42,336 bases of DNA from Singulisphaera sp. GP187 (GTDB taxonomy: Bacteria; Chloroflexota; Chloroflexia; Chloroflexales; Roseiflexaceae). The notes under the pieces were generated by a model, which ran no database searches, was not told the origin of the DNA, and saw only the letters and a program-made list of their open reading frames with translations. A program made the translations under genes and the position numbers. Positions within the stretch are counted from its first letter, which is position 1. The number at the start of each line of letters is the position of its first letter. The stretch lies in NCBI GenBank assembly GCA_943328915.2, contig CALQBW020000008.1, positions 1 through 42,336 of the forward strand, in the 5' to 3' direction. This document shows, piece after piece, positions 1 through 7,691 of the stretch.

Positions 1-329
1 CGCCAACAACGGTGGCGCGGGGTATTCGAGAAGGCCACGTTGCCAGTGGCTGGTTGTTGGCCAAAGGCACTGGCCACGGTGGCACGCACTGCTGCAATAT
101 CGGGGAACTCATCGAGGTCGATGTAGTAGGCACGCATGACATCGTAATCCAACAGCGCCCCGGCGGCATGTACAAAATGATAGCGCAACGACGAACGCCC
201 ACTCTGTCGTTCACCAAGGAGCAACGCCGGTGTGCGTCGTTCAAGGATTTGACAGAGTTGGTTCAATTCGCTCCAACGACATACGAAATATTCATGGGTA
301 CGAATTATTTCTGCAGCAAATGGTGGCAT
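1..329 (-). CDS. AAA/P-loop ATPase, N-terminal part (runs off window)
   Basis: The minus strand is open from an ATG at 327-329 to the left edge (109 codons). The protein starts MPPFAAEIIRTHEYFVCRW and contains a Walker-A-like loop GERQSGRSSL at about residues 41-50, followed by helix/strand text including AYYIDLDEFPDI. An N-terminal lead-in of about 40 residues before the P-loop is typical of AAA_16/STAND-type ATPases, which often serve as sensors or as ATPase modules of larger proteins. An AGGG lies 7-10 bases before the ATG as a weak SD. The rest of the gene is outside the window, so Walker B, sensor motifs and any fused domain cannot be seen. The plus-strand frame over the same bases lacks any recognisable family and was not called. 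Confidence 0.6.
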   Translation of the reverse strand, partial: MPPFAAEIIRTHEYFVCRWSELNQLCQILERRTPALLLGERQSGRSSLRYHFVHAAGALLDYDVMRAYYIDLDEFPDIAAVRATVASAFGQQPATGNVAFSNTPRHRCW

Positions 330-417
330 ATGTACCCTAATATTCCCAGCGAAAGATACGGCTGCATGCTTGCTATTCCCAAAATCCCAAAAACACTGTG
401 TCGCTGAGATTCTACGA

Positions 418-459
418 TATAATACCCTGTGTACACCACAGGTGGTGGCATACACAGGG
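418..459 (+). promoter_or_regulatory. -10 element plus inverted repeat in the leader of a small membrane protein gene
   Basis: A consensus TATAAT lies at 418-423; no clear -35 is visible 17 bases upstream. Right after it is an inverted repeat: CCCTGTGTACACCAC (425-439) and GTGGCATACACAGGG (445-459), 13 of 15 positions complementary with a 5-base spacer. It covers the expected transcription start and its right arm runs into the SD (GGGAGG, 457-462) of the gene starting at 467. It could be a DNA operator or an RNA hairpin that hides the SD. Confidence 0.5.
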
Positions 460-466
460 AGGAACC

Positions 467-685
467 ATGACATCAAATCAAATCGAAGCCAGTGTGGCGA
501 CGTTTTTTTTTAGTTTATTGATTATCAGCGGCGTCGTATATACCCTTAGTTTGCGGTTTCATTTCGTGTTCCCATGGGTATTCATGCCAATCGGTGCCCT
601 GGTTATCACCGGCGTGGTTATTTGGCGAGCTCGCGCTCGCCGCGGTGCATCGCCAAAAGATCCCCAACCACCGCAAACCCCGTAG
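467..685 (+). CDS. small two-helix membrane protein, unknown function
   Basis: A 72-residue protein starting at ATG 467, chosen because GGGAGG lies 5 bases upstream; longer in-frame starts lack an SD. Two hydrophobic segments are visible, about residues 10-28 (VATFFFSLLIISGVVYTL) and 34-52 (PWVFMPIGALVITGVVIW), followed by a basic RARARR stretch and a Pro-rich tail, so both ends may be cytoplasmic with a short outer loop. I recognise no family. Its 3' end overlaps the 3' end of the convergent homoserine dehydrogenase gene by 68 bases. A TATAAT and a large inverted repeat in its leader suggest its own regulated promoter. Confidence 0.65.
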   Translation: MTSNQIEASVATFFFSLLIISGVVYTLSLRFHFVFPWVFMPIGALVITGVVIWRARARRGASPKDPQPPQTP

Positions 686-1658
686 CCACGCCACCGGCAC
701 CCGCACCGATGATGGTTACATCACCCAGCAAATCAGTCGTGTAGGTCAACGCATTGGTCGCACCTGCAGCACCTGCCAAAGGATGCGTGACCGCCAAGCG
801 CATCGGTTGGACTGATGCAACGATACCATTTGGGGTACGTCGCACTTCGGCAATCAATTTCCAACGTTCGCCAGCGGCTTTGGCGGCGCTTACATCGGCA
901 GCAGTGATGCCCGTAATCCCTTTGCAGGCCACGTCACTGGGGCGCAATCCTGCATCCATCAACACATTGGCCAAAATCGCCGCTTTGCCGGCCGCATCGT
1001 GACCTTCGACATCGCCAGTGGGATCGGCTTCGGCATAGCCGAGGCGCTGAGCATCGGCCAAGGCGTCAGCATAATCGAGCCCCTGTTCCATCTGGGTCAA
1101 CATATAATTGGTGGTGCCGTTGACAATCCCGCGCACCATGCTGACCTCACACCCTTGCAAGCTACTCCACCCTAAGCGCAACGACGGCGTGCCGGCCATC
1201 ACGGTGCCTTCGATTCCCAAAAAGAGGCCTTTTTGGGCGGCCAACGCGCGTAATTCTTTGAGGTGTAAGGCAGCAGGGCCTTTGTTGGCGGTTACGACAT
1301 GCATACCGCGGTTGAGCGCTACCCGGATATGGGTCGTCGCTGGCTCGCCACTGTCGAGGTTGGTCGGGCTGAGTTCGACCATCGCATCAGCTCCCCGCGT
1401 TGCAATCATCGTCAAGGCATCGTCGGGGACGGCTTGCACTAGGGTTTTCAGCGAGCCTTGACCAATTGCAGTCAAAAGACTCGCTGCATCAATGCCATCG
1501 GCGGCATATGCGCTGCCACGGCGGGCAGTAGCCACTCCCACAATTTTGATATCGGCGCCGGTGCTGGCAGCGATGCGCGCTCCGTGGTCACGAATAATTT
1601 GGGCAAATCCTTGGCCAGCGGCACCAAACCCCACCAACAACACACGGTATACTGTCAT
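618..1658 (-). CDS. hom: homoserine dehydrogenase (short form, no ACT domain)
   Basis: A 346-residue NAD(P)H-dependent oxidoreductase that reduces aspartate semialdehyde to homoserine, the branch point to Thr and Met. Seen: N-terminal Rossmann loop VGFGAAGQGF (about 9-18), TANKGPAALH (substrate/cofactor interface), the family signature GIVNGTTNYML and AQRLGYAEADPTGDVEGHDA with the catalytic-region Asp/Glu residues. The length fits a protein without the C-terminal ACT regulatory domain, so feedback inhibition by threonine through that domain is not expected. The start has a good SD (AAGGAA, 8 bases upstream). It is divergent from the DHOD-like gene with only 27 bases between start codons, so promoters must overlap the coding regions. 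Confidence 0.93.
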   Translation of the reverse strand: MTVYRVLLVGFGAAGQGFAQIIRDHGARIAASTGADIKIVGVATARRGSAYAADGIDAASLLTAIGQGSLKTLVQAVPDDALTMIATRGADAMVELSPTNLDSGEPATTHIRVALNRGMHVVTANKGPAALHLKELRALAAQKGLFLGIEGTVMAGTPSLRLGWSSLQGCEVSMVRGIVNGTTNYMLTQMEQGLDYADALADAQRLGYAEADPTGDVEGHDAAGKAAILANVLMDAGLRPSDVACKGITGITAADVSAAKAAGERWKLIAEVRRTPNGIVASVQPMRLAVTHPLAGAAGATNALTYTTDLLGDVTIIGAGAGGVATGFAVVGDLLAMHRGERELAK

Positions 1659-1685
1659 GGAAGTTCCTTTTTATACAAATGCAGC

Positions 1686-2465
1686 ATGATACAACTCACA
1701 CCACACAATCCTAATGAAATTATACTAGAGCACCCGTTCATGGCCGCAGCTGGTAGCCTCGGTTTTGGGGTGCATACTGCTCCGACTATCCACCACGTGC
1801 AACCCGCCGCGCTCATCACCCCAAGTATCACCATGGCCGGACGGAGCCCCAATGGGCCAAATACCTTACACGAACACCGCGGCGGTCTGCTCTATGCTGA
1901 ACCATGGCATGACCCCGGTGTGCAATGGGTGGGGCGGCGCGCGACGCCGGTATGGGCAACCTGGACAATCCCCGTTATCGTATCGCTGGCTGGCGATGAT
2001 GCCGAGGTAGTTCAGGCCGTGCGTGAACTCGACCAAGTCGAAGGCGTAGCAGGGTTCGAAGTCGCCTTGTCATCGAGTCAACTTAGTTGCGAGCCGTTGC
2101 TCCAACAGCTTCGTCGTGCCACGACGTTGCCACTTTTTATAAAAATCCCCTTAGCCGACCCACACTTGTTGTTACCATTAGTGACACAGTGTGTAACAGC
2201 CAACATCGATGCAATTACCCTTTGTGGAGCACCACGGGTTGCGACCGGTGGTTACCTCAGCCCAGCGTTCTTCCCGTTGGTGTTGTATGCCTGTCAAACC
2301 ATTGCACCACTGACTACGCTGCCAATCATGGCGTGTGGTGGCATTGCAGATTATGCCAGTGCCAGCGCCTGCCTCAACGCCGGGGCCACTGCAATCCAAA
2401 TCGGAAGCTGGTTGCTTCGTGATCCTGATGCCATCAACAGCCTGCGGGCTCAAACGCGAATCTGA
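1686..2465 (+). CDS. dihydroorotate dehydrogenase-like FMN protein with altered catalytic loop
   Basis: A 259-residue TIM-barrel flavoprotein related to class 1 dihydroorotate dehydrogenase (orotate formation in pyrimidine synthesis). Seen: N-terminal FMN-barrel start HPFMAAAGSLGFG (about 18-30), SITMAGRSPNGPNT, a barrel Lys in LPLFIKIPL, GGYLSPAFFPLVLYACQ and the phosphate-binding end PIMACGGIADYASA ... GATAIQIGSW. The usual N-x-S-C-P-N loop carrying the substrate Asn and catalytic base is replaced by FEVALSSSQL and the protein is shorter than the usual ~300 residues. It may use another substrate or be a paralogue of the true PyrD. Start is the first ATG after the divergent hom start; an SD is not evident. 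The longer upstream frame is antisense to hom and was rejected. Its end overlaps proA by 16 bases (convergent). Confidence 0.75.
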   Translation: MIQLTPHNPNEIILEHPFMAAAGSLGFGVHTAPTIHHVQPAALITPSITMAGRSPNGPNTLHEHRGGLLYAEPWHDPGVQWVGRRATPVWATWTIPVIVSLAGDDAEVVQAVRELDQVEGVAGFEVALSSSQLSCEPLLQQLRRATTLPLFIKIPLADPHLLLPLVTQCVTANIDAITLCGAPRVATGGYLSPAFFPLVLYACQTIAPLTTLPIMACGGIADYASASACLNAGATAIQIGSWLLRDPDAINSLRAQTRI

Positions 2466-3730
2466 CCTTCGCCTTGGACGACCCATTTATATGTTGTTAG
2501 TTCACGTAGACCCATTGGCCCACGTACATGGAGTTTTTGGGTACTGATGGCAATTTCTGCACCCAAGCCGAGTTGACCGCCGTCATTGAAACGCGTCGAC
2601 GCATTGACCATCACGGCAGTAGCGTCTACATGATGCACAAAATGCGCAATGGCAGTGGGGTTTTCACTAATAATCACTTCGGTATGGCCACCATGTTCGC
2701 CAATATGCGCTATCGCTGCGTGAATGTCGGCCACAATGTGGATTGTGGCAATGAGCGCCATATATTCGGTGTCGTAATCATCATCGCCCAAGGCAACGAT
2801 ATTGGCGTCGGAAATCCCGCAGCGTTCCAGCAAATTCTGCACTTCTGGATCACAACGTAATTCCACTTCTTGTGCGAGCAACGCGGTGGCAACAAGTGGC
2901 ACTATCTGCGGGGCAGCTGCCCGCTCGATGAGCACCACATCCAGCGAATTACAGACGCTCGGCCGTTGCACTCGCCCGTTGACTACAATGTTGCGTACAT
3001 AGTCGGGGTTGGCCGTATGGTCAATATACGCATGCACAATGCCGATGCCCCCCACAATCACTGGCATGGTGGCGTGTTCGACACAAAACCGGTGTAATGC
3101 GGCCCCGCCCCGCGGAATCACCACGTCGACATATTTGTCGAGTTTGAGTAATTGTTCGACCAATCCGCGATCTGGATCAGCAATTACTTGCAATGTTTCT
3201 GCGGGTAACGATGCAGCGACCAACGCACGCTGTAACAGCGCCACGATTGCGGCACACGAGGCGGCGATTTCTTTGCCCCCACGAAGGATGGCTGCATTGC
3301 CCGATTTGAGGCACAACGTCGCCACATCAAAGGTCACATTTGGGCGGGCTTCATAGATCACCGCCACTACCCCCAATGGGACACGGACTTTGTGCCAGCG
3401 CAATTTATTGGGCAATACTCCTTGCTCAATAATTTCACCGACTGGGTCGGGCAGCGCAATCACCGTGGCAATATCACTCGCGATGGCATTGAGGCGTTGC
3501 GGAGTCAACAGCATACGGTCGAGCAATGCAGGGCGTAATCCGGCGGTTTGGGCATTGTGTATATCGATTGCATTCGCGGCCAAAATCGCTATTTGTTCGG
3601 TTGGATCGTTCAGATACTCGGCTATTTTGGTCAACGCATTATTACGCTGGGCGGTGGTTGACGTCGCAATCGTGCGGGCGGCAGCCCGGGCCCGTTTTGC
3701 CATGGCAAGTATATCAAGCGTGGTCATCAT
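2450..3730 (-). CDS. proA: glutamate-5-semialdehyde dehydrogenase (gamma-glutamyl phosphate reductase)
   Basis: A 426-residue NADPH-dependent enzyme that reduces gamma-glutamyl phosphate to glutamate 5-semialdehyde, the second step of proline synthesis in the cytoplasm. Seen: VPLGVVAVIYEARPNVTFDVA, GNAAILRGGKEI, IPRGGAALHRFC and the catalytic Cys in QRPSVCNSLDVVL; AEIAISTQKLHVRGPMGL near the C-terminus is also typical. Full family length (about 415-425). Its ATG overlaps the stop of proB by 4 bases (ATGA), so the two are one translationally coupled unit, which fits the known ProB-ProA channelling of the unstable acyl phosphate. Confidence 0.96.
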   Translation of the reverse strand: MMTTLDILAMAKRARAAARTIATSTTAQRNNALTKIAEYLNDPTEQIAILAANAIDIHNAQTAGLRPALLDRMLLTPQRLNAIASDIATVIALPDPVGEIIEQGVLPNKLRWHKVRVPLGVVAVIYEARPNVTFDVATLCLKSGNAAILRGGKEIAASCAAIVALLQRALVAASLPAETLQVIADPDRGLVEQLLKLDKYVDVVIPRGGAALHRFCVEHATMPVIVGGIGIVHAYIDHTANPDYVRNIVVNGRVQRPSVCNSLDVVLIERAAAPQIVPLVATALLAQEVELRCDPEVQNLLERCGISDANIVALGDDDYDTEYMALIATIHIVADIHAAIAHIGEHGGHTEVIISENPTAIAHFVHHVDATAVMVNASTRFNDGGQLGLGAEIAISTQKLHVRGPMGLRELTTYKWVVQGEGQIRV

Positions 3731-4839
3731 TCTCTCACTTCCGCACGGGCTATCAACACCATATCATCGCGGTGAATCGCTTCGGAACCATATTCGTAGC
3801 CCAATAAATCTGCAATCGCGGTCGAACGTTTGCCCATTATGCGACGCAAATCGACCGAAGCATATTGGGTCAATCCCCGGGCAATTTCGATTTCGCCGTG
3901 GTAAATGCGCACCGTCTGGCCACGTTCAAAATCACCTTCAACCAACGTAATCCCCGCCGGAAGCAGGCTTTTGCCACGGGTCGTAATTGCGGTAGCGGCG
4001 CCGTTATCGACATCCAGTTTACTATTGCGCGCTGTTTCCGCCAAAATCCAGCGTTTGCGCCCTTCGAGATGATTCCCTTTGGCGGGGAAGCGGGTACCGA
4101 TGGCATCGCCATTGGTTACCCGAGTGATGACTTCAGCGAGGGCGCCAGGGGCAATCACCACCGTGACGCCACTTTTGGTCGCGAGGTCGGCAGCTTGGAT
4201 TTTGGTAATCATGCCTCCTGTCCCGCGGCTACTGCCAGTACCCCCAGCGAGGGCATAGATAGCTGGGGTAATGTCGTGGACTGTGGGGATGAGGGTAGCG
4301 GTGGGGGTAGTTCTTGGGTCAGCAGTATACAGACCATCGATATCGGTCACGATTATTAATAAATCCGCATCGACGAGGTTCGCAACCAGCGCCGACAAAT
4401 TATCGTTGTCTCCGACCTTTATTTCATCAACCGCGACAGCATCGTTTTCATTGATTATCGGCAACACGCCATGCACAAAACAGGTAAGCAACGTATTTCG
4501 CGCATTGAGATAGCGATTGCGGTCGCTCAAATCAGCTTTGGTTAATAAGGTTTGCCCGACGGGTACACCGTGCACTTCAAACATTTGTTGATATAAATGC
4601 ATGATGTAACTTTGGCCAACCGCAGCCAGCATTTGTTTTTGGGCAATATCACGGGAGCGCGATTGGAGCGTTAACCGTTCACGGCCGGCGGCCACTGCAC
4701 CAGAGGTAACGAGGATTACTTCATGGTTCAATTCCCGTAGATGCACCATTTGGCTGACAAAATCGAGCATGCGTGGGCGATGTAATCGCTCGCTCCCCGC
4801 CGTTAACACATTGGTTCCGAGCTTTACCACCACACGCAT
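3727..4839 (-). CDS. proB: glutamate 5-kinase with C-terminal PUA domain
   Basis: A 370-residue kinase that phosphorylates glutamate to gamma-glutamyl phosphate, the first and feedback-controlled step of proline synthesis. Seen: amino-acid kinase fold start VVKLGTNVLT, VTSGAVAAGRERL, the glutamate/proline loop PIINENDAVAVDE, DNDNLSALVA, VTDIDGLYTADPR and GTGGMITKIQAA; then a PUA domain from about residue 275 (LPAGITLVEGDFERG to the end). The start ATG has AAGGCG 6-11 bases upstream. Downstream it overlaps proA by 4 bases; upstream a response regulator gene ends 36 bases away on the same strand, so the three may be co-transcribed. Confidence 0.96.
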   Translation of the reverse strand: MRVVVKLGTNVLTAGSERLHRPRMLDFVSQMVHLRELNHEVILVTSGAVAAGRERLTLQSRSRDIAQKQMLAAVGQSYIMHLYQQMFEVHGVPVGQTLLTKADLSDRNRYLNARNTLLTCFVHGVLPIINENDAVAVDEIKVGDNDNLSALVANLVDADLLIIVTDIDGLYTADPRTTPTATLIPTVHDITPAIYALAGGTGSSRGTGGMITKIQAADLATKSGVTVVIAPGALAEVITRVTNGDAIGTRFPAKGNHLEGRKRWILAETARNSKLDVDNGAATAITTRGKSLLPAGITLVEGDFERGQTVRIYHGEIEIARGLTQYASVDLRRIMGKRSTAIADLLGYEYGSEAIHRDDMVLIARAEVRE

Positions 4840-4875
4840 GGTTTCGCCTTATGTATTCATGCCTCAAATTACGGG

Positions 4876-5565
4876 TTACTGCACCAATCGATAACCAACA
4901 CCCCATTCTGTCAACAACAACCGCGGTGTCCGGCCAGCATTGGGTTCGATTTTGCGTCGCAAATGCCATATATACACTTTGAGGTAGTCTAGGTCATGTT
5001 TCGAGTCTTCACCCCACACGGCACGCAGCAGTGTGTCGTGATGGACCACATTCCCTACATTATCTGCTAATACCGATAATAATGCATATTCCGTCGGCGT
5101 CAAATCGACATTAGACCCATTGACTGTGACGACGTGTGATTGCATATTAATAATAATCTCACCTTGGCCTACAACCAGCGATGATATGATAGTCTTGCTA
5201 CGCCGGAGCAAAGCCCGCACCCGTGCCAATAACTCGTCCATATCAAATGGTTTGCGCATGTAATCATCAGCACCGCAATCAAGCCCCATCACTATATCAC
5301 GTGCTTGTGTCCGAGCCGTCAACATCAAGATTGGCACCAAAATGCCTTTTTGACGAATATGCTGAACCACTTCACGCCCATTCATTTCGGGTAGCATTAC
5401 GTCAAGAACGATTAAATCAGGGGGTTTATTTACAATTTGCTGAAAGCATTCGTGTCCATTGCTTGCTTCGCGAACAGTATACCCTGCATTACTAAACAAT
5501 AAGTTTAAAAGTTTGCGCAAACCTGATTCATCATCCACCACCAAGATACTCTGTTGTTGAATCAT
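4876..5565 (-). CDS. OmpR/KdpE-type response regulator (no histidine kinase alongside)
   Basis: A 229-residue two-component regulator. The receiver domain (about 1-122) has the acidic pair D11-D12, phosphoacceptor D55 in LIVLDVMLP, the Thr of LMLTART and Lys in MRKPFD. The winged-helix DNA-binding domain (about 130-229) has VDLTPTEYALLSVL and VYIWHLRRKIEPNAG ending in WGVGYRLVQ, closest in style to KdpE. No sensor kinase is adjacent, so it is an orphan in this window. It reads directly toward proB (36-base gap). Proline is a compatible solute and KdpE answers turgor, so osmotic control of proBA is an attractive but unproven idea. A 13-base perfect inverted repeat lies 28 bases upstream of the start. 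Confidence 0.9.
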   Translation of the reverse strand: MIQQQSILVVDDESGLRKLLNLLFSNAGYTVREASNGHECFQQIVNKPPDLIVLDVMLPEMNGREVVQHIRQKGILVPILMLTARTQARDIVMGLDCGADDYMRKPFDMDELLARVRALLRRSKTIISSLVVGQGEIIINMQSHVVTVNGSNVDLTPTEYALLSVLADNVGNVVHHDTLLRAVWGEDSKHDLDYLKVYIWHLRRKIEPNAGRTPRLLLTEWGVGYRLVQ

Positions 5566-5789
5566 AACGACCTCTTAGTCAATAAAACTGATATTGTATT
5601 GTGTATAAAGTACTTTCTCAGTACACAATACAATTCACCTTTTGGGTTTAGTGATTATTCTACCATTTAAACAACTAAAAGGGAATAGTGCGACCAATTT
5701 ATTTGTATTTTTTTATTCGGTTTTCTTCAAATTCAATAAAAATTTTGCATGGTGTAGTTTTGCGTTTGAAGTGGCGTTTTGTCTTAACA
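5566..5789. promoter_or_regulatory. AT-rich intergenic region with 13-bp perfect inverted repeat
   Basis: Between the response regulator start (5565) and the end of the thioredoxin-fusion gene (5790). ATTGTATTGTGTA (5593-5605) and TACACAATACAAT (5622-5634) are perfect inverted copies separated by 16 bases; the spacer itself holds the palindrome AAAGTACTTT. It lies 28-69 bases before the regulator's start codon, where an autoregulatory operator or a leader hairpin would sit. The GAGG at about 5571-5574 (minus strand) is the SD. The rest is AT-rich and must hold the promoter, but no convincing -35/-10 pair with 17-base spacing was found. No gene is seen. Confidence 0.5.
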
Positions 5790-6650
5790 CTATTTAATTT
5801 TTGGCTGTAGCCGGCGCACGAGTTCAACCGTATCTGCGGTTGTGAGCGTGCCTATATATACGTAGCGAATGTTGCCTTGGGTATCGAGGAAGTAGCTCAC
5901 TGGAATCGGGGAGATTTGATATTTTTGCGAAATCTCCCCTTTGATATCAAACACCACCGGGTAGGTTACACCATATTTTTCGACAAAATTCGCCACATCG
6001 GCATCACCAGCTGCACCGAGTGCTTCTTGGTGACGCAAGTTTACCCCCACAAACTCTACGCCTTGGGAATGCAATTGCAGGTAGGCTGCCTCAAGTGCCG
6101 GAGTTTCGGCTTTGCACGGCTCACACCAAGTCCCCCAAAAGTTGACCACAACGATCTTTCCTTTGAGATCAGCTAATTGGAGCTTCCCCCCGCCCAACCT
6201 TGGCAACGTAAAGGCGGGCGCAGCCCGATTGGTTTCGGCGGCGGCAGGCATGATTGGCGTCGCCATACGGCCACTGATGACCCAGACAATCGCCACAATC
6301 ACAATCCCGATAAGCCCGCCGAGAATTACCATGACCAATTCTTTGCGCAAAGGCGTACTCTCCACGTGCGGAGGTCTACCTGTTTGGAACTCAACTGGCG
6401 GTGGTTGCAGGAGCAAACCAAGCGAACGGTCATAGAAATACCGTTGCCGCGGATCACACAAAATATCACGCAATTTTTCATATTCGGCAATTCGTTGCTC
6501 CGCCAAATGCACCAACTCACCACTTGGATCAATTTGCATATCTGCACGGCAGCGTGCCACGGCGACTTGACACGCCGCAACGATATCGTCATTTGTTGCA
6601 TCGACTGCGATACCGAGTGTTTCGTAATACGTCGTGCGCGTTGTCATCAA
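5790..6650 (-). CDS. CcmG/ResA-like thioredoxin with N-terminal degenerate J domain
   Basis: A 286-residue fusion. Residues about 8-78 read as a J domain (YYETLGIAVDATNDDIV ... EKLRDILCDPRQRYFYDRS) but the HPD tripeptide needed to stimulate Hsp70 is absent (RCRAD in its place). One membrane helix follows (about 104-127, VMVILGGLIGIVIVAIVWVI). The outer part (about 144-286) is a TlpA/ResA/CcmG-type thioredoxin with active site WCEPC (C176, C179) and the cis-Pro region SPIPVSYF. Known members of that family reduce apocytochrome CXXCH cysteines outside the membrane so heme can be attached. With the J part in the cytoplasm, the topology is N-in/C-out. It is the last gene of the ccm cluster, 30 bases after the J/TPR gene, which fits a CcmG role. 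Confidence 0.85.
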   Translation of the reverse strand: MMTTRTTYYETLGIAVDATNDDIVAACQVAVARCRADMQIDPSGELVHLAEQRIAEYEKLRDILCDPRQRYFYDRSLGLLLQPPPVEFQTGRPPHVESTPLRKELVMVILGGLIGIVIVAIVWVISGRMATPIMPAAAETNRAAPAFTLPRLGGGKLQLADLKGKIVVVNFWGTWCEPCKAETPALEAAYLQLHSQGVEFVGVNLRHQEALGAAGDADVANFVEKYGVTYPVVFDIKGEISQKYQISPIPVSYFLDTQGNIRYVYIGTLTTADTVELVRRLQPKIK

Positions 6651-6680
6651 ATATCCTCTTAATACAAGCCGTCAACTGGT

Positions 6681-7679
6681 TTATTTTTTGATTTGGCGAA
6701 TCAGCTTGGTCGCTTGGATGGCAAACGGCGAATCACTTGCGACCAAGGTGGTGATTTTTTGCCAGGTTGCAATGGCTTCTTCGGATTGACGCGGCGTTGA
6801 TTCAGCCAAACAAAATCCGAGGTTCAACAATACGCGGGGCTGTTCGCTGTCGGGGATTTGGGCAAGTGCGTTGCGTATTTGTTGTAACCCAGCAGTTGCT
6901 TCACCTTGGTTATTGGTACCATTGCCATAAAAGCAACGACTCGCGCCCAAATCAGCTGCGACCACCACACTGCTGGGATCAAACGACAAGGCTTTGGCAT
7001 AGGCGTCAGCCGCCATCTGCCAACGCACAATCCGGTTTTGATACAACGGACTGTCTGGCTGTTGCTCACGCACAAACTGTACACTGTTGTAAAGCTGATT
7101 CCCATACTCCACCCATGCTTGAATGCTGGTGGGGTAGGCCACTGTAGCCGCCCGTGCATCGATAATGGCTTGCTCAAATTGATCCGCCACGGCGGCGGCA
7201 CGTGCCACCGGTTGGACGTCATTGCCTTCCGCCACTCTCTTGCCACCGTCGGTAATAATAAAGGTGGCCAACACAATCGCAAGCGGGAGCGCAATTGCCA
7301 GGACCAACGAAAATTGGCGCTCACCGAAGGTAAACCGAACTTTACGCTCAGGTGTAGGATCAAATTCCTGCGTCCGTTCGTTGCGCCCTGCCGCTGGCAA
7401 TGGGCGGTAGTCATAGCTTGGCTCAACGGCAACAGGTAAGGCGCGTTCAACCACGCCCGTGATACCCGCGTCATAGGCGGCGCGCATCATCACATCACCA
7501 ACAATCGCAAAGGCTTGATCAAGGGCGGCAGCACGCTCAGCAGCCAAGTCACGCAATTCGTCGCTTACCCCATGTAATCGGCTCGGGTCATATGCCACCC
7601 GTAAGCGCTGATAGACAGCTTCAATAGTCGCCTGATCAGCGTCACGCGGAACTTGTAATACCGCATAAAAATCTACCAT
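6681..7679 (-). CDS. TPR protein with N-terminal degenerate J domain (CcmI/NrfG-like)
   Basis: A 332-residue fusion. Residues about 2-71 resemble a J domain (VDFYAVLQVPRDADQATIEA ... AFAIVGDVMMRAAYDAG); at the HPD position it has YDPS, so His and Asp are lost. A charged linker is followed by one membrane helix (about 122-143, SLVLAIALPLAIVLATFII) and an outer helical-repeat region (about 160-332) with TPR-like units such as WVEYGNQLYNSVQF, AADAYAKALSFDPSS and RVLLNLGFCLAE. In other bacteria TPR proteins of the CcmI/CycH/NrfG type hold apocytochrome c for the heme lyase. Position between ccmF (12-base gap) and the thioredoxin fusion (30-base gap) supports this. Family assignment of the TPR part is by layout, not by a signature. 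Confidence 0.75.
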   Translation of the reverse strand: MVDFYAVLQVPRDADQATIEAVYQRLRVAYDPSRLHGVSDELRDLAAERAAALDQAFAIVGDVMMRAAYDAGITGVVERALPVAVEPSYDYRPLPAAGRNERTQEFDPTPERKVRFTFGERQFSLVLAIALPLAIVLATFIITDGGKRVAEGNDVQPVARAAAVADQFEQAIIDARAATVAYPTSIQAWVEYGNQLYNSVQFVREQQPDSPLYQNRIVRWQMAADAYAKALSFDPSSVVVAADLGASRCFYGNGTNNQGEATAGLQQIRNALAQIPDSEQPRVLLNLGFCLAESTPRQSEEAIATWQKITTLVASDSPFAIQATKLIRQIKK

Positions 7680-7691
7680 GAACCAACCTTC

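Noticed and set aside
12-407. Plus-strand 131-codon frame at the left edge
   Set aside because: No SD or known family; the opposite strand encodes a P-loop ATPase start over the same bases.
3390-3950. 186-codon plus-strand frame over proA/proB
   Set aside because: Antisense to two conserved overlapping genes.
6824-7474. 216-codon minus-strand frame within the J/TPR gene
   Set aside because: Same strand, other frame; Trp/Pro/Arg-rich text, no SD, while the J-TM-TPR frame is coherent.
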